Positions 48,746 to 58,397 of a stretch of 64,000 bases of DNA are shown piece by piece. Source of the DNA: Burkholderia sp. IMCC1007 (GTDB lineage: Bacteria; Pseudomonadota; Gammaproteobacteria; Burkholderiales; Burkholderiaceae); contig NZ_JAPVQY010000028.1 of the NCBI RefSeq assembly GCF_027257875.1, positions 1 to 64,000 of the forward strand, in the 5' to 3' direction. The notes under the pieces were generated by a model. That model saw only the letters and a program-made list of their open reading frames with translations. It was not told where the DNA came from and did no database searches. Made by a program: the position numbers and the translations under genes. Every line of letters begins with the position of its first letter. The first letter of the stretch is position 1.

Positions 48746-49579
48746 ATGCTTTCGAAACTGACCCGCTGGTTCGATGATCGCCGCCGCGACCGCGCGCTGC
48801 GCAGCCATCCGATTCCTGATGCGCTGTGGCAGCAAACCGTCGAGCGGCTGCCGTTCCTCGCCGCGCTGCCGCCGGGCGACATCGGCCGGCTGCGCGAGCT
48901 GACGAGCCTGTTCATCGCGAAGAAGTCGTTTTCGACCGCGCACGGGCTCGAGCTCACCGATGCGATGATCGTCGCGATCGCCGCGCAGGCCTGCCTGCCG
49001 GTGCTGAACCTCGATTTGTCGCTGTACGACGGCTGGGTCGGCGTCGTCGTGTATCCGGGCGAATTCTTGATCCGCAAGACCGTGCAGGACGAGGACGGCG
49101 TCGTGCATGAAGTCGAGCAGGATGCCAGCGGCGAGGCCTGGGAAGGCGGCCCCGTGATCCTGTCGTGGGAAGACGCGCAGATGACGGACGGCCGCGACGC
49201 GTACAACGTCGTGATCCACGAGTTCGCGCACAAGATCGACATGGTGAACGGCGCAGCCGACGGCTATCCGCCGCTCTTTCGCCGCTGGCACGCGCCGCAC
49301 CTCGATTCGCAAGCCTGGGCCGACGTGTTCGAACACGCGTACGATCAGTTCTGCGCACGGGTCGACGCGGTGCCGGACCGCGCGTGGGCGCGCTTCGAGC
49401 GCGACTCGCTGATCGATCCCTATGCGGCCGACCATCCGTCGGAATTCTTCGCGGTATGCAGCGAAGCGCTGTTCGTGCGCCCGAAAGCGTTCGAGTCCGA
49501 ATTTCCGGAGCTGTACCGGCTGCTCGCGCACTACTACCGGCAGGATCCGGCCGGCACCGGCGCGCTCGACGCACCCTGA
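48746..49579 (+). CDS. mtfA: MtfA-type zinc-dependent peptidase (M90)
   Basis: 277 residues with HEFAHKID, the HExxH-like zinc motif of the family, and a downstream EFFAV glutamate. E. coli MtfA binds the Mlc repressor and controls glucose PTS genes; the target here is unknown. 38 bp after the MFS gene in the same direction. Confidence 0.9.
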   Translation: MLSKLTRWFDDRRRDRALRSHPIPDALWQQTVERLPFLAALPPGDIGRLRELTSLFIAKKSFSTAHGLELTDAMIVAIAAQACLPVLNLDLSLYDGWVGVVVYPGEFLIRKTVQDEDGVVHEVEQDASGEAWEGGPVILSWEDAQMTDGRDAYNVVIHEFAHKIDMVNGAADGYPPLFRRWHAPHLDSQAWADVFEHAYDQFCARVDAVPDRAWARFERDSLIDPYAADHPSEFFAVCSEALFVRPKAFESEFPELYRLLAHYYRQDPAGTGALDAP

Positions 49580-49736
49580 AAATTATTCGTCAACCGTCTG
49601 ATTTTCTGGCATAATCGCCGTTTTTCGACCTTAGGCAAGTGGCTCGCGCCGGGCTTGACGTCCGCTGATTTGCGCAAATTGCGCGATCCGGCACGGCAAG
49701 CGGCGGGTTGGCTACCGCTCTCACCAAGGAAAGACC

Positions 49737-50003
49737 ATGAAAGAAGGCATCCACCCGAATTACCGCGAAGTCGTCTTCCAAGACATGTCGAACGGCTTCA
49801 AGTTCATCACGCGCTCGACGATCCAGACGCGTGAAACCATCGAGCACGAAGGCAAGACCTACCCGCTCGCCAAGATCGAAGTGTCGTCGGAATCGCACTC
49901 GTTCTACACGGGTCAGCAAAAGATCATGGACACGGCAGGCCGTGTCGAGAAGTTCAAGAACAAGTTCGGCGCACGCGCCAACGGCAAGGCTGCAGCGAAG
50001 TAA
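49737..50003 (+). CDS. rpmE2: 50S ribosomal protein L31 type B
   Basis: 88 residues; lacks the CxxC zinc ligands of type A L31 and has the type B features ([16 protein letters not shown]). In many bacteria the type B form replaces the zinc protein when zinc is short; here it may be the only form. A CATAAT -10-like box is at 49610-49615. Confidence 0.97.
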   Translation: MKEGIHPNYREVVFQDMSNGFKFITRSTIQTRETIEHEGKTYPLAKIEVSSESHSFYTGQQKIMDTAGRVEKFKNKFGARANGKAAAK

Positions 50004-50046
50004 GCTTTGCACCGATCCGGCGGCGGCAACGCACCGGTTCCGCACG

Positions 50047-50073
50047 AAAGGGCAGCCCAGGCTGCCCTTTTTT
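50047..50073 (+). terminator. Intrinsic terminator of rpmE2
   Basis: AAAGGGCAGCC and GGCTGCCCTTT around CA, followed by TTT. Confidence 0.93.
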
Positions 50074-50221
50074 GTCTCCGCTCGCCGGAAAGCCGTCTGT
50101 CGGCACCGGGGCAATCGTCTGACGCGCACCGTCCGGCGCGTCTACAATGCCGGATGCTCGAAATCGGCGCGCCCGCGCACGGTTGCGCCGGCCGCCCGCT
50201 CATAACAAATCGCTCATCTGC

Positions 50222-51979
50222 ATGAAGCCTGTCGTTCGTCTGACCGCCTCCGCCACGCGCGCGCTGCCGCGCTGGCTGCTGCTCACGCTGTGCCTCGTCT
50301 ACGCGGCGTTCGGCCTGTTCGGCCGCGACCCGTGGAAAAACGAGGACGCGGCGGGCTTCGGCGTGATGTGGACGATGGCCACCGGCCAGTGGCACGACTG
50401 GCTGCTGCCGAATCTCGTCGGCAAGTTCATTACGACGGACGGCCCGCTCGGCTACTGGCTCGGTGCGCTGTCGATCCGCGCGCTCGCGCCGTGGGTCGAC
50501 GCGAGCAACGCATCGCGCGTCGACACGGGCGTGCTGTTCTGCATCGCGTGCGCGTTCGTCTGGTACGCCGCCTACCTGCTCGGCCGGCGCGCCGAAGTCC
50601 AGCCGTTCAAGTACGCATTCGGCGGCGAGCCCGAGCCGCGCGACTACGGCCGCACGCTCGCCGACGGCGCGCTGCTGATTCTCGTCGCCTGCTTCGGACT
50701 CGCGGAACGCGGCCACGAGACGACGCCGCAGCTTGCGCAGTTCGCGTGGATCGCGATGCTCGTGTACGGGATCGTGCGCGGCATCGACAAGCCGATGCAG
50801 GGCGCGCTGTGGTGGGGCGTCGCGATCGGCCTCGTCGCGCTGTCCGGCAACCCCGTGCTGGTCGTCGCGCTGCTCGCCGGCACGGCCGCGCTGTGGCTCG
50901 TCACGCCGGAGATGCGCAATCTGCGCCTGCCGCTGATCGGCGTGCCGGTCGCGGCCGCGATCTTCGCGCTGTGGCCGCTCGCCGCGCTCCACGCGGCTCC
51001 CGACGACGCCGCATGGTTCTTCAACCAGTGGATCCACGGCAGCCTGATGCGCTTCTCGGGCCCGCCGACCGCGGTACTCGGCTATGCGGCGAAGAACCTG
51101 CCGCTCTTCACGTGGCCCGCGTGGCCGCTTGCGATCTGGGCGTGGTGGAGCTGGGCCGGCATGCGCCGGCGCGCGCACATCGCGATTCCGCTGTCGGTCG
51201 TGGTGCCACTCGTCGCGCTCGTGATCCTGCAGAGCCAGCAGTCGAACCGCATGTACATGCTGCTGCTGCCGCCGCTCGCGGTGGTCGCGACCTTCGCGCT
51301 GCCGACCCTCAAGCGCGGCGCGATCAACGCGATCGACTGGTTCGCGGTGCTGAGCTTCACGATCCTCGGCACCTTCGTGTGGCTGGTGTGGCTCGCATCG
51401 CTCACCGGCTTCCCGCACCCGCTCGCGCGCAACCTCGCGCGCCTCGTGCCGGGTTACGAGCCGCACTTCAAGATCCTGTCGTTCGTCTGCGCGGTGATCG
51501 TCACCGTGTGCTGGGTCCTGCTCGCGCGCTGGCGCATCTCGCGCCAGCCGAAGGTGCTGTGGCGCAGCGTCGTGCTGTCGGGCGCGGGCACCACGCTGAT
51601 GTGGGTGTTGCTGATGACGCTGTGGCTGCCGATCGTCAACTACGGCCGGACCTACAGCGACGTCGCGCAACAGATCGCATCGCATCTGCCGAAGGACTAC
51701 GAGTGCATCGCGCCCGTGCGGCTCGGCGATGCGCAGATCGCGACCTTCGCGTACTTCGGCGACATGCACTTCGAATTCTCGGGCGACTGCGACGTGATCC
51801 TGCGCCAGGACCGCTCGGACTTCGGCGAACCGAGCGCGATGTCGGAATACGTGTGGCGTCTCGTGTGGGAAGGCCGCCGCGTCGCCGACCGCGACGAGCG
51901 CTTCCGCCTGTACGAGCGGATCGAACGGCCGAAGGCGCCGATCAAGCGGCGCGGCGCGCGCCATCGGGTGGTCGATTGA
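50222..51979 (+). CDS. GT-C type membrane glycosyltransferase (ArnT/PMT-like)
   Basis: 585 residues with about 12 hydrophobic segments and a periplasmic C-terminal domain. The first loop has RDPWKNEDAAG, where acidic residues match the catalytic position of lipid-linked-sugar glycosyltransferases, and TTDGPLGYWLGA matches the conserved second motif. It likely moves a sugar from polyprenyl phosphate to lipid A, protein or another envelope acceptor; the sugar and acceptor are not predictable. Two bases before the MATE gene. Confidence 0.85.
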   Translation: MKPVVRLTASATRALPRWLLLTLCLVYAAFGLFGRDPWKNEDAAGFGVMWTMATGQWHDWLLPNLVGKFITTDGPLGYWLGALSIRALAPWVDASNASRVDTGVLFCIACAFVWYAAYLLGRRAEVQPFKYAFGGEPEPRDYGRTLADGALLILVACFGLAERGHETTPQLAQFAWIAMLVYGIVRGIDKPMQGALWWGVAIGLVALSGNPVLVVALLAGTAALWLVTPEMRNLRLPLIGVPVAAAIFALWPLAALHAAPDDAAWFFNQWIHGSLMRFSGPPTAVLGYAAKNLPLFTWPAWPLAIWAWWSWAGMRRRAHIAIPLSVVVPLVALVILQSQQSNRMYMLLLPPLAVVATFALPTLKRGAINAIDWFAVLSFTILGTFVWLVWLASLTGFPHPLARNLARLVPGYEPHFKILSFVCAVIVTVCWVLLARWRISRQPKVLWRSVVLSGAGTTLMWVLLMTLWLPIVNYGRTYSDVAQQIASHLPKDYECIAPVRLGDAQIATFAYFGDMHFEFSGDCDVILRQDRSDFGEPSAMSEYVWRLVWEGRRVADRDERFRLYERIERPKAPIKRRGARHRVVD

Positions 51980-51981
51980 CG

Positions 51982-53337
51982 ATGTTCGCCGACATCCGCC
52001 GGATCGTCGGCCTCGCATGGCCGGTACTCGTCGGCCAGCTCGCGATCATCGCATTCGGCGTGATCGACACGGCCATGGTCGGCCGCTACTCGGCCACCGA
52101 CCTGGCCGCGCTCGGGCTCGGTTCGTCGATCTACGTGTCCGTCTACATCGGCATGACGGGCATCTTGTCCGCGCTGCAGCCGATCACCGGCCAACTGTAC
52201 GGCGCGCGGCGCTATGCGGAGATCGGCGAGGAAGTGCGCCAGGCGCTGTGGCTCGCGCTGATGCTCGCAATGCCCGGCTTCCTCCTGCTGCATTTTCCCG
52301 AACCGTTGCTGCGTATCGCGCATGCGCCGCCCGCGCTGCACGACCGCACCGTCGATTACCTGCGCATCCTGTCGTACGGCCTGCCGGCGAGCCTCGTATT
52401 CCGGATCTACAACGCGCTGACCAACGCGGCCGGCAAGCCGCGCCTCGCGATGATCCTGCAGATCGGCGCGCTGCTGCTCAAGTTTCCGCTGAACGTGTGG
52501 TTCATCTTCGGCGGCTACGGCGTGCCGGCGCTCGGCGGCCCCGGCTGCGGGCTCGCGAGCACGCTGATCAACTGGGCGCTCGCGCTGATCGGCTTCACGC
52601 TGCTCGCGAAGCTCGACGTATTCGCGCCGCTGTCGATCTTCTCGCGCTTCTGCTGGCCCGTGTGGATGCGCCAGAAGGCGATCCTGAAGCTCGGGGTGCC
52701 GATGGGCCTGTCGTACCTGATCGAAGTCACGTCGTACACCTGCATGGCGCTCTTCATCGCACAGTTCGGCACGACCACGCTTGCCGGCCACCAGATCGCC
52801 GGCAACATCGGCGCGGTGCTGTACATGACGCCGCTGTCGATCGGCGTGGCGGCGTCGACGCTCGTCGCGCGCGCGCTCGGCGCGGGCCGCCCCGACGAGG
52901 CACGGCTGCTCGGACGCCACAGCGTGATGCTCGCGTGCGGGATCGCCGCCGCCTACGGCGTGCTCGTGTTCACGCTGCGGCCACTGATCGTCAGCGGCTA
53001 CACGCCGAATCCGGCCGTCGCAGCCGCCGCGCTGCCGCTCGTCGCGATCGTCACCTGCTACCACTTCTTCGACGCGCTGCAGATCACGTCCGCGTTCGTG
53101 CTGCGCGCGTACAAGGTCGCGGTCGTGCCGACCGTGATCTACGCGGTCGCGCTGTGGGGCGTCGGGCTCGGCGGCGGCTACGTGATCGGCTTCGACGTCG
53201 GCGGCATCGCACCCGCATGGCTGACGGGCGCGCGGGGCTTCTGGTTCGCCAACACGATCAGCCTGATGCTGGCGGGCGCGGGGCTCGCGCTGTACCTGCG
53301 CCGCGTAAGCGGCGCCCACCTGCCCGTGCGCGCGTGA
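51982..53337 (+). CDS. MATE family efflux transporter
   Basis: 451 residues, 12 hydrophobic segments in two similar halves (WPVLVGQLAIIAFGVIDTAMVG and LGVPMGLSYLIEVTSYTCMALFIAQFG). Na+ or H+ driven multidrug export; the NorM-like subtype fits. Starts two bases after the glycosyltransferase stop, so they are co-translated, although a functional link is not obvious. Confidence 0.92.
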   Translation: MFADIRRIVGLAWPVLVGQLAIIAFGVIDTAMVGRYSATDLAALGLGSSIYVSVYIGMTGILSALQPITGQLYGARRYAEIGEEVRQALWLALMLAMPGFLLLHFPEPLLRIAHAPPALHDRTVDYLRILSYGLPASLVFRIYNALTNAAGKPRLAMILQIGALLLKFPLNVWFIFGGYGVPALGGPGCGLASTLINWALALIGFTLLAKLDVFAPLSIFSRFCWPVWMRQKAILKLGVPMGLSYLIEVTSYTCMALFIAQFGTTTLAGHQIAGNIGAVLYMTPLSIGVAASTLVARALGAGRPDEARLLGRHSVMLACGIAAAYGVLVFTLRPLIVSGYTPNPAVAAAALPLVAIVTCYHFFDALQITSAFVLRAYKVAVVPTVIYAVALWGVGLGGGYVIGFDVGGIAPAWLTGARGFWFANTISLMLAGAGLALYLRRVSGAHLPVRA

Positions 53338-53350
53338 CGCGCGGCCGAGC

Positions 53351-54316
53351 CTACGCGTCCTCCAGCACGTCGGCCGCGTGATACGACGAGCGCACGAGCG
53401 GGCCCGCCACCACTTCCCTGAAACCGAGCGCAAGCCCCTCGGAGCGCCACGCTGCGAACGCGTCCGGACTCACGTAGCGCCGCACCGGCAAATGGTGCGC
53501 GGACGGGGCGAGGTACTGGCCGAGCGTGAGCACGTCGACCTCGTGCGCACGCAGCTCGCGCAGCGTGTCCCGCACTTCGTCGTCGCGCTCGCCGAGCCCG
53601 AGCATCAATCCCGATTTCGTCACGAGCGTCGGCCGCGCGGCCTTCGCCTGCGCAAGCAGTTCGAGCGAGCCGCGATAGTCGGCGCCCGGCCGCGCCGCCC
53701 GATATAGCGACGGCACCGTCTCGATGTTGTGATTGAACACGTCCGGCCACGCCGCCGACAACGCGTCGAGCGCACGCGCGACGCGGCCGCGGAAGTCGGG
53801 CGTCAGCACCTCGACGCCGATACCCGGCACGCTCGCGCGCACCGCCGCGATGCACGCGGCGAAATGCGCGGCACCGCCGTCGCGCAGGTCGTCGCGATCG
53901 ACCGACGTGATCACGACATAGCGCAGCCCGAGCGCCGCGACCGCGTCGGCGAGCCGCGCGGGCTCGTCCGGGTCGAGCGGCTCGGGACGGCCGTGCGCGA
54001 CGTCGCAGAACGGGCAGCGCCGCGTACACAGGCCGCCCATGATCATGAAGGTCGCCGTGCGCTGCGCGAAGCATTCGCCGATGTTCGGGCACATCGCCTC
54101 CTCGCAGACGGAATGCAGCCGGTGATCGCGCAGCACGGCCGCCATGTCGGCGACCGCCCCGCTCATCATCGGCCGCGCCCGCAGCCACGGCGGCTTCGGC
54201 AGCGCCGCGCCGGCCGCGGGCTCGACGCGCACCGGAATGCGCGCGAGCTTGTCGCGGCTCCGCGCGCCCGGCTGGCCGAGCGCGGTGAAGCTGGGTCGTT
54301 CGAGCGCGGCGGCCAT
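53351..54316 (-). CDS. Lipoyl synthase, probably dedicated to the acetoin dehydrogenase complex
   Basis: Radical SAM enzyme that inserts two sulfurs into octanoyl groups. Auxiliary cluster cysteines Cys71, Cys76 and Cys82 ([12 protein letters not shown]), radical SAM cluster Cys97-x3-Cys101-x2-Cys104 (CTRRCPFC), and the C-terminal RSSYHA serine ligand. 321 residues. Two bases after acoC, so it should modify Lys44 of that E2. Called acoS or lipA in comparable clusters. A housekeeping lipA is expected elsewhere. Confidence 0.93.
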   Translation of the reverse strand: MAAALERPSFTALGQPGARSRDKLARIPVRVEPAAGAALPKPPWLRARPMMSGAVADMAAVLRDHRLHSVCEEAMCPNIGECFAQRTATFMIMGGLCTRRCPFCDVAHGRPEPLDPDEPARLADAVAALGLRYVVITSVDRDDLRDGGAAHFAACIAAVRASVPGIGVEVLTPDFRGRVARALDALSAAWPDVFNHNIETVPSLYRAARPGADYRGSLELLAQAKAARPTLVTKSGLMLGLGERDDEVRDTLRELRAHEVDVLTLGQYLAPSAHHLPVRRYVSPDAFAAWRSEGLALGFREVVAGPLVRSSYHAADVLEDA

Positions 54317-54318
54317 CG

Positions 54319-55434
54319 TCAGTCTCCGAGGAAGGCGACGATCAGGCGGTTCACGTCGGCAGCCGCCTCCATCTGCACCATGTGACCGCTGCCAGCGATC
54401 ACCTCGGCACGCACGCCGTCCGGCAAGCCCTGCGCGTGCTGCGCGGGAATCACCTGGTCGCGCTCGCCCCAGATCACGAGCGTGCGCGGCGCAAGCGACG
54501 CGAGCCGGTCGCGGAACACGCGGCGCTGCGCGGCGCCGTCGAACGCAGCGTTCGCGATCTTCTCGAGCGCCGCCTGCACGCCTTCGAGCCGCTTGTACTT
54601 GACGAGATCCTCGACCAGTTGCCGCGTGACGAGCGCGTTGTCCGCGAACAGCGCGCCGAGGTGCGGCTTCAGCGTGTTGCGGCTGTTGCCGGCGACGAAG
54701 CCGTCGATGTAGCCGCGGTTGATCTCGGTGCCGAGCCCGGCGCTCGCGATCAGCGTCAGCGATGCGACGCATTGCGGCGCGCGCTCGGCCACCGTCATCG
54801 CGACCGCACCGCCCATCGAATGGCCGATCAGGTGCACGCGCTCGATGTGCTGCGCATCGAGCAGCGCGAGCACCGCGTCGGCCAGCTCGTCGAGGCTGCC
54901 GGTCTCGACCGCCTTGCCCGATTCGCCGTGGCCGGGCAAGTCGAGCGCCCATACGGGCCGATGCGCGGCGAGCTCTGCGTGGTTGAACAGCCAGTTGTTC
55001 AGGTCGCCGCCGAAGCCGTGGATCAGCACGGCCGGCGTGCCCGAACCGTCGCCCAGCTTCAGGAAGCGGATCGTGCGCCCGCCGATCTGCGCCTTCTCGG
55101 GCTGCGGGCCGGCCGCGTCGTCGGAAGCCGCGCTCGGCACGAAGTCGCGCTGGAATTCGGCAATCGCCGCATCGATGTCGGCGTCGCTCGCGTCGGCCGC
55201 GGCGACCACGCCGAGCAGCGCACCGACCGGCAGCGTCTCGCCCTCCTGCGCGACCTGCCGGCGCAGCGTGCCGTCGAACGCGCATTCGACGCCCGACGAG
55301 ATCTTGTCGGTCTCGACGTCGAGCACCTCGTCGCCCTTCGTCACGCGCTCGCCGATCGCCTTCAGCCAGCCGTTGACCTGCCCCTGCTCCATCGACAGCC
55401 CCCACTTGGGCATCGTGATCATGTGAATCGACAT
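54319..55434 (-). CDS. acoC: Acetoin dehydrogenase E2 component: lipoyl domain fused to alpha/beta hydrolase
   Basis: Dihydrolipoyl acetyltransferase subunit that takes acetyl from cleaved acetoin to CoA. N-terminal lipoyl domain (about 1-80) with the lipoylated Lys44 in VETDKIS; then an alpha/beta hydrolase domain from about residue 120 with GHSMGG (Ser206), WGERDQVIP (Asp) and GSGHMVQ (His). This fusion is typical of AcoC and differs from pyruvate E2. 371 residues from ATG 55434. Confidence 0.94.
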   Translation of the reverse strand: MSIHMITMPKWGLSMEQGQVNGWLKAIGERVTKGDEVLDVETDKISSGVECAFDGTLRRQVAQEGETLPVGALLGVVAAADASDADIDAAIAEFQRDFVPSAASDDAAGPQPEKAQIGGRTIRFLKLGDGSGTPAVLIHGFGGDLNNWLFNHAELAAHRPVWALDLPGHGESGKAVETGSLDELADAVLALLDAQHIERVHLIGHSMGGAVAMTVAERAPQCVASLTLIASAGLGTEINRGYIDGFVAGNSRNTLKPHLGALFADNALVTRQLVEDLVKYKRLEGVQAALEKIANAAFDGAAQRRVFRDRLASLAPRTLVIWGERDQVIPAQHAQGLPDGVRAEVIAGSGHMVQMEAAADVNRLIVAFLGD

Positions 55435-55438
55435 CGTG

Positions 55439-56443
55439 TCAGCTCCTCGTCTTGAGTACCGCCTGCGCGATCGCATCGGCGGACGGGATGTACAGGTCTT
55501 CCAGCACGCCGGCGAACGGCGTGGGCGTATGCGGCGCGGTCACGAGCTCGATCGGCGCCTTCAGCGAACGGAATGCGCGCTGTGCGACGAGCGCGGCGAT
55601 GTCGGTCGCGATCGAGCAGCGCGGGTTCGCTTCGTCGACGACCACCACGCGCCCGGTGCGCGCCGCGCTTTCGAGGATCGTTTCCTCGTCGAGCGGCGAC
55701 GTCGTGCGCAGGTCGATCACGTCGCACTGGATGCCGTCCTTCGCGAGCTTCGCGGCCGCGTCGGTCGCGAGATGCACCATCCGGCCGTAGGTGACGATGG
55801 TCGCGTCGTCGCCGTCGCGGACGATGTTCGCCTCGCCGAACGGAATCGCATAGGATTCCTCAGGCACTTCGCCTTCGCGGGTATAGAGCAGCTTGTGCTC
55901 GAGGAAAATCACGGGATCGTTGTCGCGAATCGCCTGGATCAGGAGCCCCTTCGCGTCATACGGCGTCGCCGGGCACACGACCTTCAGCCCCGGGATGTGC
56001 GTAAACAGCGACGTGAGCATCTGCGAGTGCTGCGCGGCCGCGCGCAGGCCGGCGCCGTACATCGCGCGGATCACGACCGGCGTCACGGCCTTGCCGCCGA
56101 ACATGTAGCGGAATTTCGCGGCCTGGTTGAAGATCTGGTCGAAGCACACGCCCATGAAATCGATGAACATCAGTTCCGCGACGGGCCGCATCCCGCACGC
56201 GGCGGCGCCGACCGCCGCGCCGATGTAGCCGCCCTCCGACAGCGGCGTATCGAGCACGCGGCCCGGAAACTTGTGGAACAGCCCCTTCGTCACGCCGAGC
56301 ACGCCGCCCCATGCGTCGTCCTCGCCCGGCGCGCCCGCGCCGCCCGCATTGTCCTCGCCCATCACGATCACGCTGTCGTCGCGCGCCATTTCCTGCGCGA
56401 GCGCCTCGTTGATCGCCTGCGAATAAGTGATCTTCCTTGCCAT
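55439..56443 (-). CDS. acoB: Acetoin dehydrogenase E1 component, beta subunit
   Basis: Pairs with AcoA in a thiamine-diphosphate alpha2beta2 enzyme. 334 residues; GEDNAGGAGAPGEDDAWGGVLGVTKGL and DTPLSEGGYIGAAVG are typical E1-beta motifs and match acetoin rather than pyruvate enzymes. Four bases before acoC. Confidence 0.95.
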   Translation of the reverse strand: MARKITYSQAINEALAQEMARDDSVIVMGEDNAGGAGAPGEDDAWGGVLGVTKGLFHKFPGRVLDTPLSEGGYIGAAVGAAACGMRPVAELMFIDFMGVCFDQIFNQAAKFRYMFGGKAVTPVVIRAMYGAGLRAAAQHSQMLTSLFTHIPGLKVVCPATPYDAKGLLIQAIRDNDPVIFLEHKLLYTREGEVPEESYAIPFGEANIVRDGDDATIVTYGRMVHLATDAAAKLAKDGIQCDVIDLRTTSPLDEETILESAARTGRVVVVDEANPRCSIATDIAALVAQRAFRSLKAPIELVTAPHTPTPFAGVLEDLYIPSADAIAQAVLKTRS

Positions 56444-56498
56444 GTCTGTCTCCTGGAATGTTCGGTTCGCCGTGCCGGCTTGCTGGGTCAGCCCGCGC

Positions 56499-57482
56499 TC
56501 ACGGGTACGACACGTAGACGTCGGTCAGCAGGTCGGCCGCATCGGGCAGCGGCGCGGCCTTCGCCTGCGCGACCGCGTCGTCGATCAGCGCCTTCACCTG
56601 CGCGTCGACCGCGCGCAGGTCGTCGGTCGTCAGCGCTTCGGCGCGCACGACGCGCGCTTCGAAATGCTTCAGGCAGTCCTTCTCGTCGCGCAGCTTCTGC
56701 ACTTCGCCCGGCGCGCGGTAGGTTTGCGCATCGCCTTCGAAGTGGCCGAAATAGCGCGTGAACTTCACCTCGACGAGCGTCGGGCCGCCACCGTTGCGCG
56801 CGCGTGCGACCGCTTCGCCGAGCGCTTCGTGTACCGCGAAGAAGTCGAAACCGTCGACGATCACACCGGGCATTCCGAAGCCGTTCGCCCGATCGGCGAT
56901 GTTGTCGGTCGCGACCGACCAGCTCGACGACGTCGCTTCCGCATAGCCGTTGTTTTCGGCGACGAAAATCGCGGGCAGCCGCCACACCGACGCGAGGTTC
57001 ATCGATTCGAAGATCACGCCCTGGTTCGACGCGCCGTCGCCGAAGAAGCACACGCCGACGCCGCCCGTCTTCTTGTGCTTGGCCGCGAGCGCCGCACCGC
57101 ACACGAGCGGGCCGCCCGCGCCGACGATCCCGTTCGCGCCGAGCATCCCCATCGCGAGGTCGGCAATGTGCATCGAGCCGCCCTTGCCGTGACAGACGCC
57201 CGTCTTCTTGCCGTAGATCTCGGCCATCATCCCGTGCACGTCGACGCCTTTCGCGATGCAATGGCCGTGGCCGCGGTGCGTGGTGGCGACGTAGTCGTCG
57301 AGGCCGAGGTGCAGCATCGTGCCGACCGCGGACGCCTCCTCGCCCGCGTACAGGTGAACGAAGCCGGGAATCTCGCCGGTCGCGAATTCCACGTGCAGAC
57401 GCTCCTCGAATTCTCGGATCGTGCGCATCAGCCGGTAGGCGTCCAGCAGTGTGTCCCTGCTGAGCTGTGTCGAAGCGGTCAT
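56499..57482 (-). CDS. acoA: Acetoin dehydrogenase E1 component, alpha subunit
   Basis: Thiamine-diphosphate subunit that cleaves acetoin. 327 residues; TPP fingerprint GDGASNQG...ENN, and GKGGSMHIAD. From ATG 57482; the longer upstream frame has no support. Downstream of the short-chain dehydrogenase, upstream of acoB. Confidence 0.95.
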   Translation of the reverse strand: MTASTQLSRDTLLDAYRLMRTIREFEERLHVEFATGEIPGFVHLYAGEEASAVGTMLHLGLDDYVATTHRGHGHCIAKGVDVHGMMAEIYGKKTGVCHGKGGSMHIADLAMGMLGANGIVGAGGPLVCGAALAAKHKKTGGVGVCFFGDGASNQGVIFESMNLASVWRLPAIFVAENNGYAEATSSSWSVATDNIADRANGFGMPGVIVDGFDFFAVHEALGEAVARARNGGGPTLVEVKFTRYFGHFEGDAQTYRAPGEVQKLRDEKDCLKHFEARVVRAEALTTDDLRAVDAQVKALIDDAVAQAKAAPLPDAADLLTDVYVSYP

Positions 57483-57559
57483 GTGTGTCTCCTGGGTAGG
57501 TCTGACTGCGAATGCCGCCGCGGCGACGCCCCGGCGACGGATTGCACGGCCTGCGGCCG

Positions 57560-58336
57560 TCAGTGGAACGTGAAGCCGCCGTCGACGTTCACGGCCTGGC
57601 CCGTCACGTTGTCCATCGTCGCGAAGAACAGCGCGAGCCGGCCCATGTCTTCCGGCGTCTGCGCGCGGCCTTGCGGAATCAGCGTCAACTGGTGCCGCTG
57701 CCACGACTCCTCGACCGATTCGCCGTCGGTCTTCCATTCGTCGGACAGCCGGTCCCACATGTAGGTACGCACGATGCCGGGGCAGATCGCGTTGACGGTC
57801 ACGCCGTCGCGTGCGAGTTCCTTCGCCAGCGCGTTCGTGAAGCCGACCACCGCGAATTTCGATGCGCTGTAGTGGGCGAGATTCGGAAACCCTTCCTTGC
57901 CGGCGATCGATGCGACGTTGATGATCCGGCCGCTGCGCTGCGCCTTCAGATGCGGGAGCGCTGCGCGGCAACCGAGGAACGTGCCCTTCGCATTCACGTC
58001 CATCACGAAATCCCAGTCGCGCTCGGTCAGTTCGGACACCGGATGAATGCTGATCACGCCCGCACAGTTCACGAGGATGTCGAGCCGGCCGAGGTCGGCG
58101 AGCGCCTGCGCGACCATCGCGTCGACCTGCGCGGCCTGCGTGACGTCGACCTTCGCGACCGCCGCGCGCCGGCCGAGCGCGCGCACCTCGCGGGCCGTCG
58201 CGTCGAGCGCGTCGTCGAGCAGATCCGCGAGCAGGATGTCGGCGCCGGCGCCCGCAAGCGTCAGCGCAATGCCGCGGCCGATGCCGCGCGCGCCGCCGGT
58301 GACGATGGCGACCTGTCCTTCGAGAATGGCTGTCAT
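57560..58336 (-). CDS. Short-chain dehydrogenase, likely acetoin/diacetyl reductase or 2,3-butanediol dehydrogenase
   Basis: 258 residues; classical SDR: TGGARGIG cofactor motif (13-20), NCAG, YSASK with catalytic Tyr and Lys. Asp after the second strand (LLADLL) suggests NAD(H). Context (between acoX and acoA) suggests oxidation of 2,3-butanediol to acetoin, feeding the dehydrogenase complex. Substrate is an inference. Confidence 0.85.
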   Translation of the reverse strand: MTAILEGQVAIVTGGARGIGRGIALTLAGAGADILLADLLDDALDATAREVRALGRRAAVAKVDVTQAAQVDAMVAQALADLGRLDILVNCAGVISIHPVSELTERDWDFVMDVNAKGTFLGCRAALPHLKAQRSGRIINVASIAGKEGFPNLAHYSASKFAVVGFTNALAKELARDGVTVNAICPGIVRTYMWDRLSDEWKTDGESVEESWQRHQLTLIPQGRAQTPEDMGRLALFFATMDNVTGQAVNVDGGFTFH

Positions 58337-58397
58337 GGCGATGTCTCCTTGTTGCTTGTTTGGAATGAAAGCGCTGCGTCGTCGAAAAAACGCGCGT

